Shown: positions 45,060 to 56,150, counted from the first letter of the stretch. The stretch: DNA of 64,000 bases from Dermacentor variabilis (GCF_050947875.1 NC_134569.1:187232067-187296066); one strand, 5' to 3'. Numbers and translations: made by a program. Notes: generated from the letters alone by a model not told the origin.

Positions 45060-45184
45060 CTGAATGTGTAAAGAGCAAGGCGCGATAGACCAGGACAGAA
45101 GAAGAACACAAACGGCAGGCGCCGGTCCTGTCGTTTGTGTTCTTCTTCAGTCCTGGTCTATTGCGCCTTCCTCTATACACATTC
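45060..45184. repeat. Foldback element with ~58-bp arms
   Basis: GAATGTGTAAAGAGCAAGGC and CGCGATAGACCAGGACAGAA followed by GAAGAACACAAACGGCAGG pair with the reverse complement on the right (from CCTGTCGTTTGTGTTCTTC to CTATACACATTCG) with few mismatches; the centre is only about 5 bases. A snap-back MITE; a DNA or RNA copy would form a long hairpin. Confidence 0.75.
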
Positions 45185-45272
45185 GAGCAGTAACCCATCT
45201 GGAGAGGTTGAAACAATATCCGTGAGGTAACGTGCTGCGAAACACGGCAAAAGACGCATCGAATCTACACGC

Positions 45273-45891
45273 CATAGAGTTTTTCACTATAACACCTAGA
45301 TGGAAACTGGCGCCGCTGTCTATGGAAGTTTCCTAAGGGGCGCTGTGCCATCATGGGAATGACGGTATGTGTCTGCGAGGCTTGTGTTGGCTGGTGTTGT
45401 AAGAGACTTCGTCTAAAACGTGGGTATGGCTACACAAATAACACGTTCTTAACGTAAAATCTTCATAAAATATTTCCATTCGCGCATGTTACATCGTTAC
45501 TCACCTACAATGCATGACCAAGCGAGGAAAAGCAAGAACAGATGACAAACTGTCTCAAAGCGAGCGCGAAACTGGTCGTCTGTCCTCCAACTTTAGCGCC
45601 CGCTGATACTTTTTACGTATCATATAATTGTACATGCAATAACAAGTTCTCATATTTAAAGAAAACATGTTTTTCTGTAATAATAAAGCTAAAACAGCTT
45701 TTTACGTGCTGTTTTAGTAGAAAATGAATAATTGTGACAGACGGAGCGGCGCTTATCAAGCGCGTCTGCAAGTTGTCCTGGCTCTTCGAGAATGGTGCCA
45801 CTCTGAAGTCACAATATACCGGCATTTCCATGCATACCACAGCGCAGCAGCGGCAGATTTCCCTCTAGTTAATATAGTGAGAAACTCTATG
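45273..45891. mobile_element. 619-bp TIR element with 8-bp target duplication
   Basis: Ends CATAGAGTTTTTCACTATA and (reverse complement of the right) CATAGAGTTTCTCACTATA; weaker similarity extends about 110 bp inward. Flanking 8-mers CTACACGC (45265-45272) and CTACACAC (45892-45899) match at 7 of 8. An 8-bp duplication suggests hAT-driven mobilisation. No transposase inside. Confidence 0.7.
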
Positions 45892-46263
45892 CTACACACC
45901 CACAACTTACGCACGCAAACGGGGCATCAAGTGCTGAACGTTCACAAATTCTGTCCAGAAAAGTGGACACGCTTTGAACACGTCTGATATATGAGAATTT
46001 TTTTCTTTCAGTGCATAGGAACTTTGTTAAATGGTTCACAAAGCACAGTGCCATAAACTGCACCCACTGTATTCCAGATAAAAGAAATATTAATTGCGAA
46101 AATTGGAAAAGCTTCCGGGTTGGTCGCCGCTCGCTGCGCGAGTTGGTCGCTGTGAATTTTTTTGTTTCGCATCAGCCGCTGGAGGTGACGCGTGCTGCCC
46201 TCTTTTGGAGCTTGAGTAAAGCACAATCTCGGCCACAAAAAGCGCGAGTTTGAACGACACTTG

Positions 46264-46464
46264 TGGTGTCGAGCGACCGCGTAGGCTGGTAGAGTCTCGG
46301 CCTTCCGAGAGAGAGATCAAACCGACACGAACGATCTGTTAGCGTAGCATTGTTTTAGTATCCTCCAACGCTAGCCCATGCCGGCGCGTGCCAGTGGCAC
46401 CTGCCTCGTAAAGCGAGCGTCTCCGTAATTCTGATGCTACGCCATTGCTGCTGCTGCTGCTACA
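46264..46464 (-). repeat. 3' LTR of gypsy 3
   Basis: 201 bp; on the minus strand it starts TGTAGCAGCAGC and ends CGGTCGCTCGACACCA. About 80% identical to the other LTR by eye. Confidence 0.75.
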
Positions 46465-46599
46465 GAGGGCTCCCTCCCCCTCTAGAAAGGAGGAGGAAAG
46501 TTCGACAAGCCATGGAAAGCGCACGTAATGCGGCAGGTCTTGAGTCGCGTGCTAAAGCGGCGTGGAGCGATGCAGCAGGGTTGCGTCGCCGACTAGTGG

Positions 46600-48357
46600 T
46601 GTCGACGGTGGGAGTGCTTAGTTGCAGGTGGGCTTGAGACTTTCCAGGGCAATTGTATCTGGTCAGCCGTGGTGTTAACGACAAACGTCGTCGGACGGCG
46701 CTTGAAAACAGGATACGGTCCCGAGTAGTATGGCTGGAAACTTGGAAAGGCTTCCGAACGACACAGTTGCGCACGAAAACTGCGTAGCAGAGGTGAGTGC
46801 AGGAGAACCGTGCGGAGACACTGCTTTTTGCGAACGTGCAGGCACGGGGCGTATCTGGCTGGAGAAAGCTTCCAGTTCAGCAATGTAGTCGACAGGTGAT
46901 GTCATAGCTGTTTTGGTGGTGGCGGCAAAGAAATTGCATCGGAGGCGCAGGTGAGTGCCGTAGACTACCTCAGCACACGAGCAACTTAGGTCGCTCTTGA
47001 GTGCGGCTCGATGCCAAGTAGGACCAGAGGCAAATGTAGAACCCACTTCTCCGGCCATTCATGCGCAACAAGGGAAGACTTGAGTAAGAAGTCTATTTGA
47101 CTACGGGTGGTAAGCAGTCATGCGAAAACATGTCCTTCTTAGAAGTCTGAGTATCTCGCTGAAAAGTTCTGAGTCGAATTGACAACCGGGATCGGTGGCT
47201 ATTGCGAATGGGCAGCAGAACTTTGCAGTCTATGTAGACACTAAAGCTGCTGCAAAAGTTGGCGCCGAGATTTCAGATATGAATGTAGCTTCTGGCCACG
47301 GACTATAGCGGTCTATGCATGCCAGTACGTAGGAGTAACCTTTCGAATGTGCGAGAGGGCCGACGAGGTGCAAGTGCACCGTGTCAAAACGAGTGTCCGG
47401 GGGAAGAGAAGATTTTACAGGCGGAATGGGGTGACGCTGGATCTTGGAGAGTTGACACGACAAACAGCAGTGAACCGAGCCGCGAACTCACGCGTTTAGC
47501 TGAGGCCAAGGGAAACTACTGGAAAGAAGCTTCCGTGTCGCGCGTTTTCCTGGATGCGACAAGTTGTGCAGTTTCGTATAGACGTCTGCGGAGGGATGCC
47601 GGAAGATGTGGTCGAGGTGTGGTGTCGACGACGATGGACGTACCATCTCAAATCAAAACGACATCCTCCAATTTCAGGGAAGTTGACGAATTGCGGAGGG
47701 TACGAGGTGCAGTGTCGTCACGGTGTTAACTGACAAGTAAATCGACATAGATGATGAAAGGTTCTGATATCGACGTGGAAACGCCCTTGAGGCGACTCAG
47801 AACGCCGGCTGTAACGTTGTCGGTGCCCTTGATATGACGGTGCGTTCTTGTAAAATCCGAGGTGTAGGAAAGTTGTCGACTCTCGAGAGGCGAGTAACAG
47901 GACGCCCAGCGGTTCACTGAGTGCACAAGGAGCTTGTGTTCTGTCAAAATATAAATGCATGACCTTCGAAAAAAAAACGGCGAACATTTCTTATCGCCGG
48001 GTAAACGGCGAGTAATTCACGGCCGAACATGCTGTAGCAGGACTCCACAGGCTTCAGTGTCTTGGAGAAAAAGGCGAGTGGCTGCCACGCAGCCTTGACG
48101 AATTGCTGCAGAACGGTGCCAACAGCGGTGTTTGAAGCGTCTGTCATGATGGTAGCGGGTGCGCCTGGCTTTGGGTGTATGAGCGGCGTGGCATCGGCGA
48201 TGGCATACTTGGCTCCTGTGAAAGCGTCAGTGGTGTCTTCAGTCCACTGAAGCACTTCCTTGCTTCCGGCAGAGCGTCTAGCCGAGCCACAATTCATTCG
48301 TGCACATTCTACGGTTGCGTGGGTGACGATATGACGTGCAGTGATATTCCGCGGCAC
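46600..48357 (-). pseudogene. Gypsy 3 pol remnant (RNase H and integrase)
   Basis: Minus strand, in order: RNase H PATIMTDASNTAVGTVLQQF and FFSKTLKPVESCYSMFGREL (48290-48010); TEHKLLVHSV and KGTDNVTAGVLSRLKG after a frameshift; the integrase zinc region LSHPGKRATRKLL with CLSCQLSKIQRHP (about 47570-47440); RFDTVHLHLVGPLAHSKGY, where the first catalytic Asp (normally HIDLVGP) is His; CAEVVYGTHLRLR near 46980; and a KTFVVNT-like C-terminal strand near 46680. Several stops and frames. Inactive. Confidence 0.82.
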
Positions 48358-48359
48358 AG

Positions 48360-48930
48360 ATTATCTGTTCCAGGCGCTCGCACAAGGAGTCGAGCAGTAA
48401 TTGCGCTGCTGAAGAGCAGGCAAGCGTATGCGGGACAGTTGTCACCCGGAGACGATGTCGTGGCTGCGATGGTTGGGGTGGCTACTTCCATGACTTTGTC
48501 GGGCAACACAGCAGGTCCGGTAACATTCCTTGGCAGAAGCTGTCGCAACGACAATCGGCACGCTACCCGGAAGTCGTTCCACAAATAATTCGCGCCACAG
48601 CCTGTCTTCCATGGAGGTCGCGTTGTCTCCGAGCAGCTGCCTCATACGGCAAAGAAGTTGACTAGAGCGTTGGTCACCGTGTGGTCCAGCGGGAAAAAGC
48701 TGCTGGGTGCGAGAACGCTGTGAATCTACTGTAGCAGGGCTGCGGTGAGATAGTTATGGGCGGCAGTAGACAGTGGGGCGCTCAACAAATTCGCCAGTGG
48801 CGGCTGAGGGTTGCTGCTCCCAGTTGTGCGCGAGGCGGACTGCTATGGCCGAACAGAAGGGCTCAGCGCGCTCCTCGCAAGTGTTTTGGCCTTGATCAGT
48901 CGTAGGTTGGTCTGGTCCATGGTCATTTCT
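48360..48930 (-). pseudogene. Gypsy 3 gag remnant
   Basis: Minus strand: MRQLLGDNATSMEDRLWREL and FVERLPGSVPIVVATAS (about 48645-48540) are the capsid C-terminal motif of this gag type; VMEVATPTIAATTSSPG follows in a second frame. The N-terminal part has a TAG near 48850. There is no zinc knuckle before the RNase H segment, consistent with the internal deletion. Confidence 0.75.
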
Positions 48931-48975
48931 ACTGAAGGAACTTATGGCAGGATCACGCCCGAAGTCACCAAACTA

Positions 48976-49176
48976 TGGCGTCGAGCGACCGCGCCGACCG
49001 GTGGAGTCTCGGCCTTCCGGCAGAGAGAGCAAACCGACACGACCGATCTCTTAGCGTAACATTGTTTTAATATCCTCGAACGCTAGACCGTGCCAGCACG
49101 TGACAGAGAAACCTACCTCGTGGACGCGAGTGTCTGCGTATTTTTTATGCGAGGCCGATGCTGCCGCTGCCGCGCA
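48976..49176 (-). repeat. 5' LTR of gypsy 3
   Basis: 201 bp, same length as the 3' LTR; the minus-strand end is CGGTCGCTCGACGCCA, followed by the presumed primer-binding site. Confidence 0.75.
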
Positions 49177-49334
49177 CTGAACTGTTTCCAGATCTATTGA
49201 TACTGAAAGGTGACACGTACCAGTACGGACAACTCCTAGGACAGCAGTGTGGAGTAAGGGAGCATGTGTCTCTGAGTAAAGCAGGGAGAAGGGAATGCAA
49301 CCTCCTTGCGGCCGCGCTGATGGTCCCGCTCATT

Positions 49335-49728
49335 TTAACTACCTTTCACAGGTCGTTTAAACAGGCCTGACAGGTTGTTTGACAAGCCTTTGACGGCTGC
49401 AATGGCATCACTTCCCTTCTTAAATAATATGGCGTCACATAATTTTTTGTTCTGCCAGAACTGTTCACTGATCACACAGTTGGCGCTAAGCCCTATAAAC
49501 CGCTTGGGTGCCTCAATGTTATGTCTCAAAACTCTAGAAGGCATTCCTTATGTGCTTTAGAAAAAAGAGAGGCCCCGCCCAGATATCCGAAGCGCGACAG
49601 CCGATTGCCTCCACGACTAAAATATTCCCGCTCAAAAAATCGTGCTTTTGAAGCTCGTAATTCTCGGCATAAATAAAGACTTTGTATTTTGATGACTCGT
49701 TTAGTAGAGCTCTGATGTGCCACAGCAC
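49335..49728 (-). pseudogene. Broken coding segment of unknown family
   Basis: Minus strand, about 130 codons in two frames joined by a frameshift near 49540. First frame: KYKVFIYAENYELQKHDF, LSGNILVVEAIGCRASDI and WAGPLFFLKHIRNAF. Second frame: RFIGLSANCVISEQFWQNKK, LCDAILFKKGSDAIAAVKGL and SNNLSGLFKRP to TAA at 49335. The composition and the way the sense continues across the frameshift suggest a once-real protein. I do not recognise it; a transposon-encoded protein or a processed gene copy are both possible. Confidence 0.45.
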
Positions 49729-50245
49729 ATGTCAGATCACAAGAGAAAAATAACCCCTTGCCTTCTACAACGCTGCCCGTCGTCTGCTCTTAGCTTCAAT
49801 GCTAGTGACAAAAGCAGAAAGCGCAGCTCTGCATGGCTTTTGCGCTGGTTTACATGTACACGGCACATTGCTACTCATTTTCCGAGATTAAACTGAATCA
49901 TTTGCTTTTGAACAGGTACTTATAAAAAACAATACATTTTTCGAAACCCTTACAAACCTGGGGCGAGAATATGGTCGAGACAGGAAAAGTACAAAAATGC
50001 TTTGCTTCATTCATTGTTTTAAATAAATACTCTTGGTTTTAAATAGCATACAATTTATATGTTTTTTGGTTTTGTGTTTTTCCAAACTTATCTTCAAGAA
50101 TGTGAGAGGCTTCATTTTCTTTCCTTTTCACGTTTCTTTTTTTTTTGCAAGCCTGCAATCTCGCCAGTTCGCACAATGCATTTGTGCCTTGTGCGAACGG
50201 TGCCTGATTCGGTGCGAGCTTTCAGCGATAGAGCCCAGTGATGTG
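49729..50245. other. No gene recognised
   Basis: AT-rich, T-run near 50140. Nothing identified. Confidence 0.45.
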
Positions 50246-50694
50246 ACATGGGAATGAGATCCTTTGTTGCCGAGCGAGCCTTGCGCCGCCTCTATGTACT
50301 CAGGCTCCCACCGTACCACTGCAAATTTATTCATCTCGAGCTCGTGTAGGCAGTGGTAAAAGATGGCATTGCTGCGGACAACAGAGACTTCAATCTGTCC
50401 ACTGTCGAAGATGTCTTGACGAAGAAAATCAAGCACGTATTGGCAGAAGAAGGGAGGAAGAACATTCACCATGTAATGGAGCTGGAGGTAAAGTTTAGGC
50501 TCGACACGTCTAGGAGTGACTATATCCAACCCATCATCATCCAACTGAGTGAAGATGACACTGAAGAAAGCGACTCTGACGGCGAGCTGTCCGCCGTTGA
50601 GCCACTCGACGAAGCACAACAGCTTTTTATTAACGAAATAACAGCCCTTATAAGGGCTACCAAAATTTTCTGGTGGGTCCGCAGCAGCTAACCA
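50246..50694 (+). pseudogene. C-terminal part of a DDE_3-type transposase
   Basis: Plus strand: LYVLRLPPYHCKFIHLELV, stop (TAG for the usual Trp), AVVKDGIAADNRDFNLSTVE, ending in an acidic tail (IIQLSEDDTEESDSDGELSA) and TAA/TAG near 50691. LPPYHCxxxxxELVW is the region of the third catalytic residue (Glu) in DDE_3/Tc1-like endonucleases; the Glu is retained. The N-terminal two thirds are absent. The long antisense frame 50128-50856 is a shadow of this. Confidence 0.65.
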
Positions 50695-53289
50695 TCCTCC
50701 CGTGACCTCTCCAGTAAATGAACAGTTCATTTCGTGGCATATTCCTCTTAATGGAAGCTCAGTTCTGAAAAAGCAACGTGCTGCACAGATCGTGCTCAGT
50801 TTAGGTGCTGGCATGGAAACGTGCTTAAATGCTGGACAATGTGAATGCAAATACATTTATCAACGCTCAAGGACTATTTGGGGCCCAAAATGCTCATTCG
50901 GGCAGCCACTGTAGAGTTTGACACGAAAATGCCGTAGTCAACGCGAAATTTACAGCCACTGTTGGGAGCTTTCCTGCCAAAGCATATTTATGTGGTTGCA
51001 TTGTTTATTTTGGTTATCTGGCTCAGGCAAGTAATGCGAATAAGAGAACAATTATCAAACATAATTAGCCTTAGTGAGGCCCAAAATACACGTTCGGGTA
51101 TCTAATAATAGCAGTAGTCGAGGGCACGCTTCAAAGGCACCGTTTGCAGTCTCCACTTCATATCGCAGTAATTCCGTAGCCATTGTTTAATTTGTTTATC
51201 TGACTGGGCAAGTAACACGAATGCAAGCACAATTATTCACCCTGAGTAGCTCTGCTAGCATCGTTTGTACTAAAGCATGCTAAGTAAAGTTTTATTGTGT
51301 TTCATTTAGGCGTTGTTTTAATTCACAAGCCATAGGCATACCGACGGCCAGATTCAGACAATGTCATTGGTGAAGTAATAAATGGGGAAAGTTCCCAAAG
51401 CTTTCAGTGCACTGCTTCGCTGGGCTCCACTCACTGAAAAGCGTCTTTGTAACGATGAAAGTGTCAGACAGGAAATGACACCCCACTGCGCAATGTTGTT
51501 CGTGTTTAAAATTTGTAGCAGTATATGCGACTTGGCAGCGAAGCCGTCTGTTTACTAAGAGTGGAAGCACGCAAAAAGAAACAAGATAGCAAGGTGCTGT
51601 TGCACAATATAGCACCCTTTCATCTGCACTTCTGGCGTGCTGCCGCATGCACTGATGCATAAACACGATCAGAGGTAAAAGGCAAAGTTACTATGAAAGC
51701 CACATGACGCTTTTAAGAAAATGTACCTGTAAACCTTTCTGTTTTCATTGGCGATCAAAATTTGATATGTGCAAGTTGGTTAATCACATTGTGGCAACAA
51801 CACAAGAAGCAACGACAGAAAACAGACTGAGTGGGCAGGTTTATAAGACGAGGTAGACCAGTGAAAAAAGCTTTAATGAGATGGAAGACGCCAGCAGTGC
51901 TGCTTACAGGAGTTAGTGCTGTGAATTAGATGGGTTAATGATAATGTTTAAAAAGACTTTGCTGAAAGAACATGCAAAACAAATCCCAATATAAAATAAA
52001 AGGACATAAATAAGAGCAAGCGCAAACATGCATGGAAGCAGGCACATATTCACACACAAACGAGAAAACAAAGAAAATCTCAAATATAGTAAAGGGGGGA
52101 AATAACAAATTAGACAAACGCAACAAAACATACATACACGCACTTACAAACAAGCGTGGGTAGAGGTATTACGAGCGGGTTCACAAGCTCCTGTGCCTAC
52201 CTTCTCGCATTTGTTTTTCTTCTTTTCTTTTTTTTTTGCCGTTCTCTTAACACTGTCTTAGGAATTTTTAATAGAAACAGATCACGAGAATCGAAAAGCA
52301 GCGCGGAACTGTGTTGTGGGAAAGCATATCGAGGGTGGCAGAACCCTCCCCCCACTTATGCTTGATTGTGTCACAACACGCATTCCACAGCTTGCGTGTG
52401 CAGTGAACACTGGTAGACAGCAATCAATCGACGGTGCTACACAACGCTCGAACGCCACCGCTAGACGCTCGGCTATCTCACTGCTGACAACGATCGTTCA
52501 CGCTAAGTTGACGGCAAAAAATGTATGCGTTGGAGGCTGCTTTTGCAAACATTTTCTGTTGAGACACTCGTAGGTTCGTTTCATGTGCGCACGCTTTTCT
52601 CATTTCTCCAAAGAATGGTTTCGCTCCATCACTTCACACCGTCCAATGAAAAATGCAGCGACACAGTACATGAACACACCTGCCGCTAACAGTAGGCACC
52701 AGACTATGGCAAACTTTCCTCGTCGTAACTTCGCTCGGGAACGAAACGTAACAACATGGAACAAACACGCAGAATGTGTGTTCGTAACGGTGTGTCACCG
52801 CGCGATCCTGTCTTCGGGGAAAGCGTAGCTCAGCGTCAGCGATGCTCGCTGCAATATTTCTTCACCAGATCACGGCTCAGAATAAATGCACGCGGCACAA
52901 ATGGTGCATCGTAAGCTCGCAGTAATATAGCCGGCATGATAGACCATCACAAACAGTTCGGGAATTCACTCTGACGAGAGGATGACGCACACAGCTGACG
53001 CGACTCGGCCCAGTTCGAGACGCGGGTGGCCTCCTTCTCAGTCGGCGGGGTCTCCGGCCGCCCGGCTCATGACGTCAGTCCAGAGTGCGCGCCCATTGGT
53101 GTATGCTCGTTTGCATCCGCGTCGGAGAAGTAAACGCCCCCTTTTTTTTTCTAAAGTGGTAACCGACTATAGCCACCTAGAGACGACGACGGTTTCAAAA
53201 GCGGACACCTCGGGTGCAGAGAGGAAGCCCTCACGGGTCCTGATGTATGCTCAGGCATGTAGTGAGACCAGACGTGTAAAGTGCTTCTA
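50695..53289. other. No gene recognised
   Basis: Mixed AT-rich and repetitive sequence. Frames at 51364-51666 minus, 52316-52573 plus and 52982-53491 plus have no domain; the last overlaps the foldback at 53290. No transposon ends identified. Confidence 0.45.
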
Positions 53290-53440
53290 CACGTTAAAAC
53301 GGACGTTTGGGCGAGTTGGTAACCCATATTTGAAACAGAACACCGCGGTTTTGACGGGGACAGCATTGACACGGACAGCGCTCGTCCGTATCGTTCTCCC
53401 TGCTCTCCCCGTCAAAACCGCGCTGTTCTGTTTCAAATGT
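53290..53440. repeat. Foldback repeat
   Basis: ATTTGAAACAGAACACCGCG followed by GTTTTGACGGGGA (53328-53368) pairs with TCCCCGTCAAAACCGCGC and TGTTCTGTTTCAAAT (53403-53438). The outer left part, AAACGGACGTTTGGGCGAGT, has no partner. Probably a snap-back MITE. Confidence 0.7.
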
Positions 53441-53834
53441 GGCTCCTACACGAAGTGGGCTTCCATATCTGAAGCCACTGTAAATATGTAAAATAAATTC
53501 GCTCCTACTATCAAAGGTACCCATTCTTGTGCTTGGAGGATTGCTGGCCTAAACGCTACCACGAGCCGCAACAATCGGCACCTCCTCCCCAAGTCCATGC
53601 TGGGTGGCGGCATTCCTTAAAGCAGTCTCTGCCAACGCTGCCCCCTCGCAACCAGCTTTCTCGGCACGTTCGCAATTTTCAATCTCAGTATCCATCGTAC
53701 GGCTTGCTGGCCTTGCGGCTACTTCAACATGACTGGAAGCTGCGGCCTGCCGTGCTGTTATCATTCAAGAAATGAGTGGCAAATCTACAGGGTGCTTTTT
53801 TAGCTGCACCATATTTTTTAAATTAAAAATATAT
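53441..53834. other. No gene recognised
   Basis: Frames at 53527-53775 plus and 53549-53764 minus are mutually antisense and without domain. Confidence 0.45.
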
Positions 53835-54611
53835 AAATCATGGTAAGGTGCAGCAGTGGCATAGACGTAGAGCATCCGCCTCGCGTGCAAGAGGACCATG
53901 GTTCCAATCCCGGTGCCACGCAATTTCCCGCCGGATTAAAAAAAAAAACTCGTGTTGATAAAATTGCATAAACAGGCCTGGAGTGCGGCCTGATCACGGT
54001 GACCAGAACCGGTAACACACTCTCTCACCAGAGCAGGACCGGCCACCCTGGTGCAGTAGTTCGCCACAACCTCCGCTATGAATACAACAATCAAACCCCG
54101 GCCCTCAGTCCCCAGTAGCTCCGAAGCAACTGTCCACGGCGGCGGGTGCTAGCAGAGGGTGCTAAGAATCCCTGGATCGGGACAGGCCGCCATTGGAACC
54201 TGAACATGGCAACGTTTAACGTTAGAACGTTATCTAGTGAGGCGAATCTAGCAGTGCTATTGGAGGAATTAGAGGGCAGCAAATGGGATATAATAGGGCT
54301 CAGTCGACGTTAGGAGGACAAATGAAGCATATACAGTGCTAAAAGCGCTCACGTCCTGTGCTACCGACGCTTAGCGGAAAGACGAGAACTAGGAGTCGGG
54401 TTCCTGATTAATAGGAATATAGCTGGTAACATACAGGAATTCTATAGCATTAACGAGAGGGTGGCAGGGCTTGTGAAACTTAATAAGAGGTACAAATTGA
54501 AAGTCGTACAGGTCTAACCCCGTACATCCCGTCATGATGATCAGGAAGTCGAAACATTCTATGAAGACGTGGAATCGGCGATGGGCAAAGTCAAAACAAA
54601 ATATACTATAC
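53835..54611 (+). mobile_element. RTE LINE 5' portion with tRNA-like head
   Basis: Begins with a tRNA-like segment: GTAGAGCATCCGCCTCGCGT, TGCAAGAGGACC, TTCCAATCCCGGTGCCACG (a B-box-like element), a poly-A stretch, then a 5' leader to 54190 and the endonuclease frame. It is cut at 54611 by gypsy 2; the rest of the LINE is not present on the far side. Same clade as the 3' fragment at 31339-32160. Confidence 0.7.
54191..54611 (+). pseudogene. RTE LINE endonuclease (N-terminal fragment)
   Basis: AP-endonuclease-like domain: LNMATFNVRTLSSEANLAV, EELEGSKWDIIGLS. The catalytic Glu block is damaged (normally GLSEVRR, here GLSRR then stop). RRELGVGFLINRNIAGNIQE, FYSINERVAGLVKLNKRYKL and VETFYEDVESAMGKVKTKYT follow with small indels. 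Ends at the gypsy LTR just before the expected GDFNAK motif. Confidence 0.8.
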
Positions 54612-55009
54612 TGACACGTGTACTTACCTTTATCGGGCGACCAGGTTTCGCCACCTAACAAATGTAATCGCACAGCGCGGGACGCGCCTGCCTGTATCCG
54701 ATGTTTCTGGGAAGTTATCGATGCTTCTACCCGGCTGTCTGTTGTCGCCGAACCTTGTGTTATCTGATTTCATCGCGTGACGCGAATGGTGTAGAACCTT
54801 GTGGAAGGCACGCGGGTCCGAACGATTAGTCTGGAACATTCGACGACTGCTGTATAGAGCCGACCCACTTGACCCGATGATCAGATTTTCGACGATCCCC
54901 GACCGTCTAAACCGCTATCGTTGTGCTATAAGTGCAGCCTATTTTTGTGGGCAGAGGTTCGCCCAATAAAAGTTAGTTTTGTCTTTCACAGTATTGCCAC
55001 CACGTGACA
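54612..55009 (+). repeat. 5' LTR of gypsy 2
   Basis: 398 bp from TGACACGTG to CACGTGACA. It contains a likely TATA-less promoter region and an AATAAA at 54965; the primer-binding site TCTGGTAGAGGTGC follows at 55010. Confidence 0.85.
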
Positions 55010-55034
55010 TCTGGTAGAGGTGCTTGTGCGTTCA

Positions 55035-56150
55035 TGTACCGAACGCCCCGCAAAGCCGTGATCCGAGCCGGAAGCCCGAGGACCAAGCCAACATCGCCCA
55101 AGACCAGCGTGCCAGCCGCAGACTGCAAGGACTGCCCCCAGAGCACGGATTTCTACCTGAGATGACAAAGAAGATCGTGTTCAAGACAACCGCAATGGCT
55201 GCCCCAGCGTCCCCCGTTATCCCACAACAACCTCGGGACCCACCGACCTTCCATGGAGCAGCGAGTGAAGACCCGCAATCCTGGCTGCAGAACTATGACC
55301 CAATCGCGACTTTCAACTGGGACTCCGACGACAAGCTGCGGCATGTATACTTCGCCTTAGAAGAAGCCGCCAGAACGTGGTTTGAGAACAGGGAGTCGAC
55401 TTTGACAACATGGGACCTGTTCCGTAGCAGCTTCCTGCGCACCTTTACAAGCGTCGTACGCAAGGAAAGGGCCGAAGGTATGCTGAACGCCCGAGTGCAG
55501 CTACCTAACGAGAACGTTGCCATCTTTAAGGAAGAAATGAGCCGTCTGTTCCGCCACGCCGACCCTGAAATGCCTGAGGAGAAGAAACTCCGCCTACTCA
55601 TGCGTGGCGTGAAGGAGGAACTTTTTGCCGGAATGGTACGAAGCCCACCAAAGACAGTCCACGAGCTTCTTCACGAGGCCACCAGCATCGAGAAGACACT
55701 CGATATGCGAAACCGGAAATTCGACCGCAGCCCGAACTCAACAAGCTACGCTGGAGTTCAGTCACTGGCCACCCACGACCTGCGCGAGACTGTCCTAGCG
55801 GTCGTGCGGGAGGAGCTACAGAAGCTGTTCCCGTCATCAAAGCCTCAAGTGGCTTCGATTGTCGATGCTGTACGTGAGGAGCTCCAACAACAACTCGGAG
55901 TAGCCCCTGAATCGCCGCTGCCTCAGCCGCAAGCGATGACATACGCCGCTGTAGCCCTCCGCGCCCACGGCAGGGCCCAGTGACGACACAGTTCAGTCGT
56001 CCACCACCACCCGCGCCGCCAGCACGCCCACCCGTCACCCCAAGCGCGCATTCCAAGGAAGACGGACGTTTGGCGCGCCCCCGACCGCCATCCGCTTTGC
56101 TATCACTGCGGAGGAGCCGGGCACATCTACCGCCGATGCCCATACTGTGA
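55035..56150 (+). pseudogene. Gypsy 2 gag
   Basis: Nucleocapsid precursor. The start ATG at 55035 is out of frame by one base relative to the rest (the second copy at 60514 keeps it: MYRTPPTRRDP). The main frame reads QPRDPPTFHGAASEDPQSW, FALEEAARTWFENRES, WDLFRSSFLRTF and VKEELFAGMVRSPPKTVHEL. After an in-frame TGA at 55981-55983 the same frame continues to a zinc knuckle CYHCGGAGHIYRRC (56098-56139). One point change and one indel therefore kill an otherwise intact gag. Confidence 0.88.

Larger units (their letters stand above)
46264..49176 (-). mobile_element. Ty3/gypsy LTR retrotransposon 3, internally deleted
   Basis: Two 201-bp LTRs (46264-46464 and 48976-49176) enclose gag, RNase H and integrase remnants on the minus strand. 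Protease and most of the reverse transcriptase are missing, so the internal region is about 2.5 kb and not the usual 4-5 kb. After the 5' LTR the sequence TTGGTGACTTCGGG is a plausible primer-binding site. Motifs resemble the CsRn1 branch of gypsy elements (PBS and GAG style), a tentative placement. Confidence 0.8.

Noticed and set aside
50128..50856. Long open frame of 242 codons on the minus strand
   Set aside because: It is antisense to the DDE transposase fragment at 50246-50694, which has recognisable motifs; the minus frame has none.
52982..53491. Open frame of 169 codons on the plus strand
   Set aside because: Its second half is the foldback repeat at 53290-53440; the first half has no domain.
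53835..53925. tRNA gene at 53.85 kb
   Set aside because: The anticodon arm has an 8-base loop and the sequence runs into an RTE LINE; no independent tRNA is supported.
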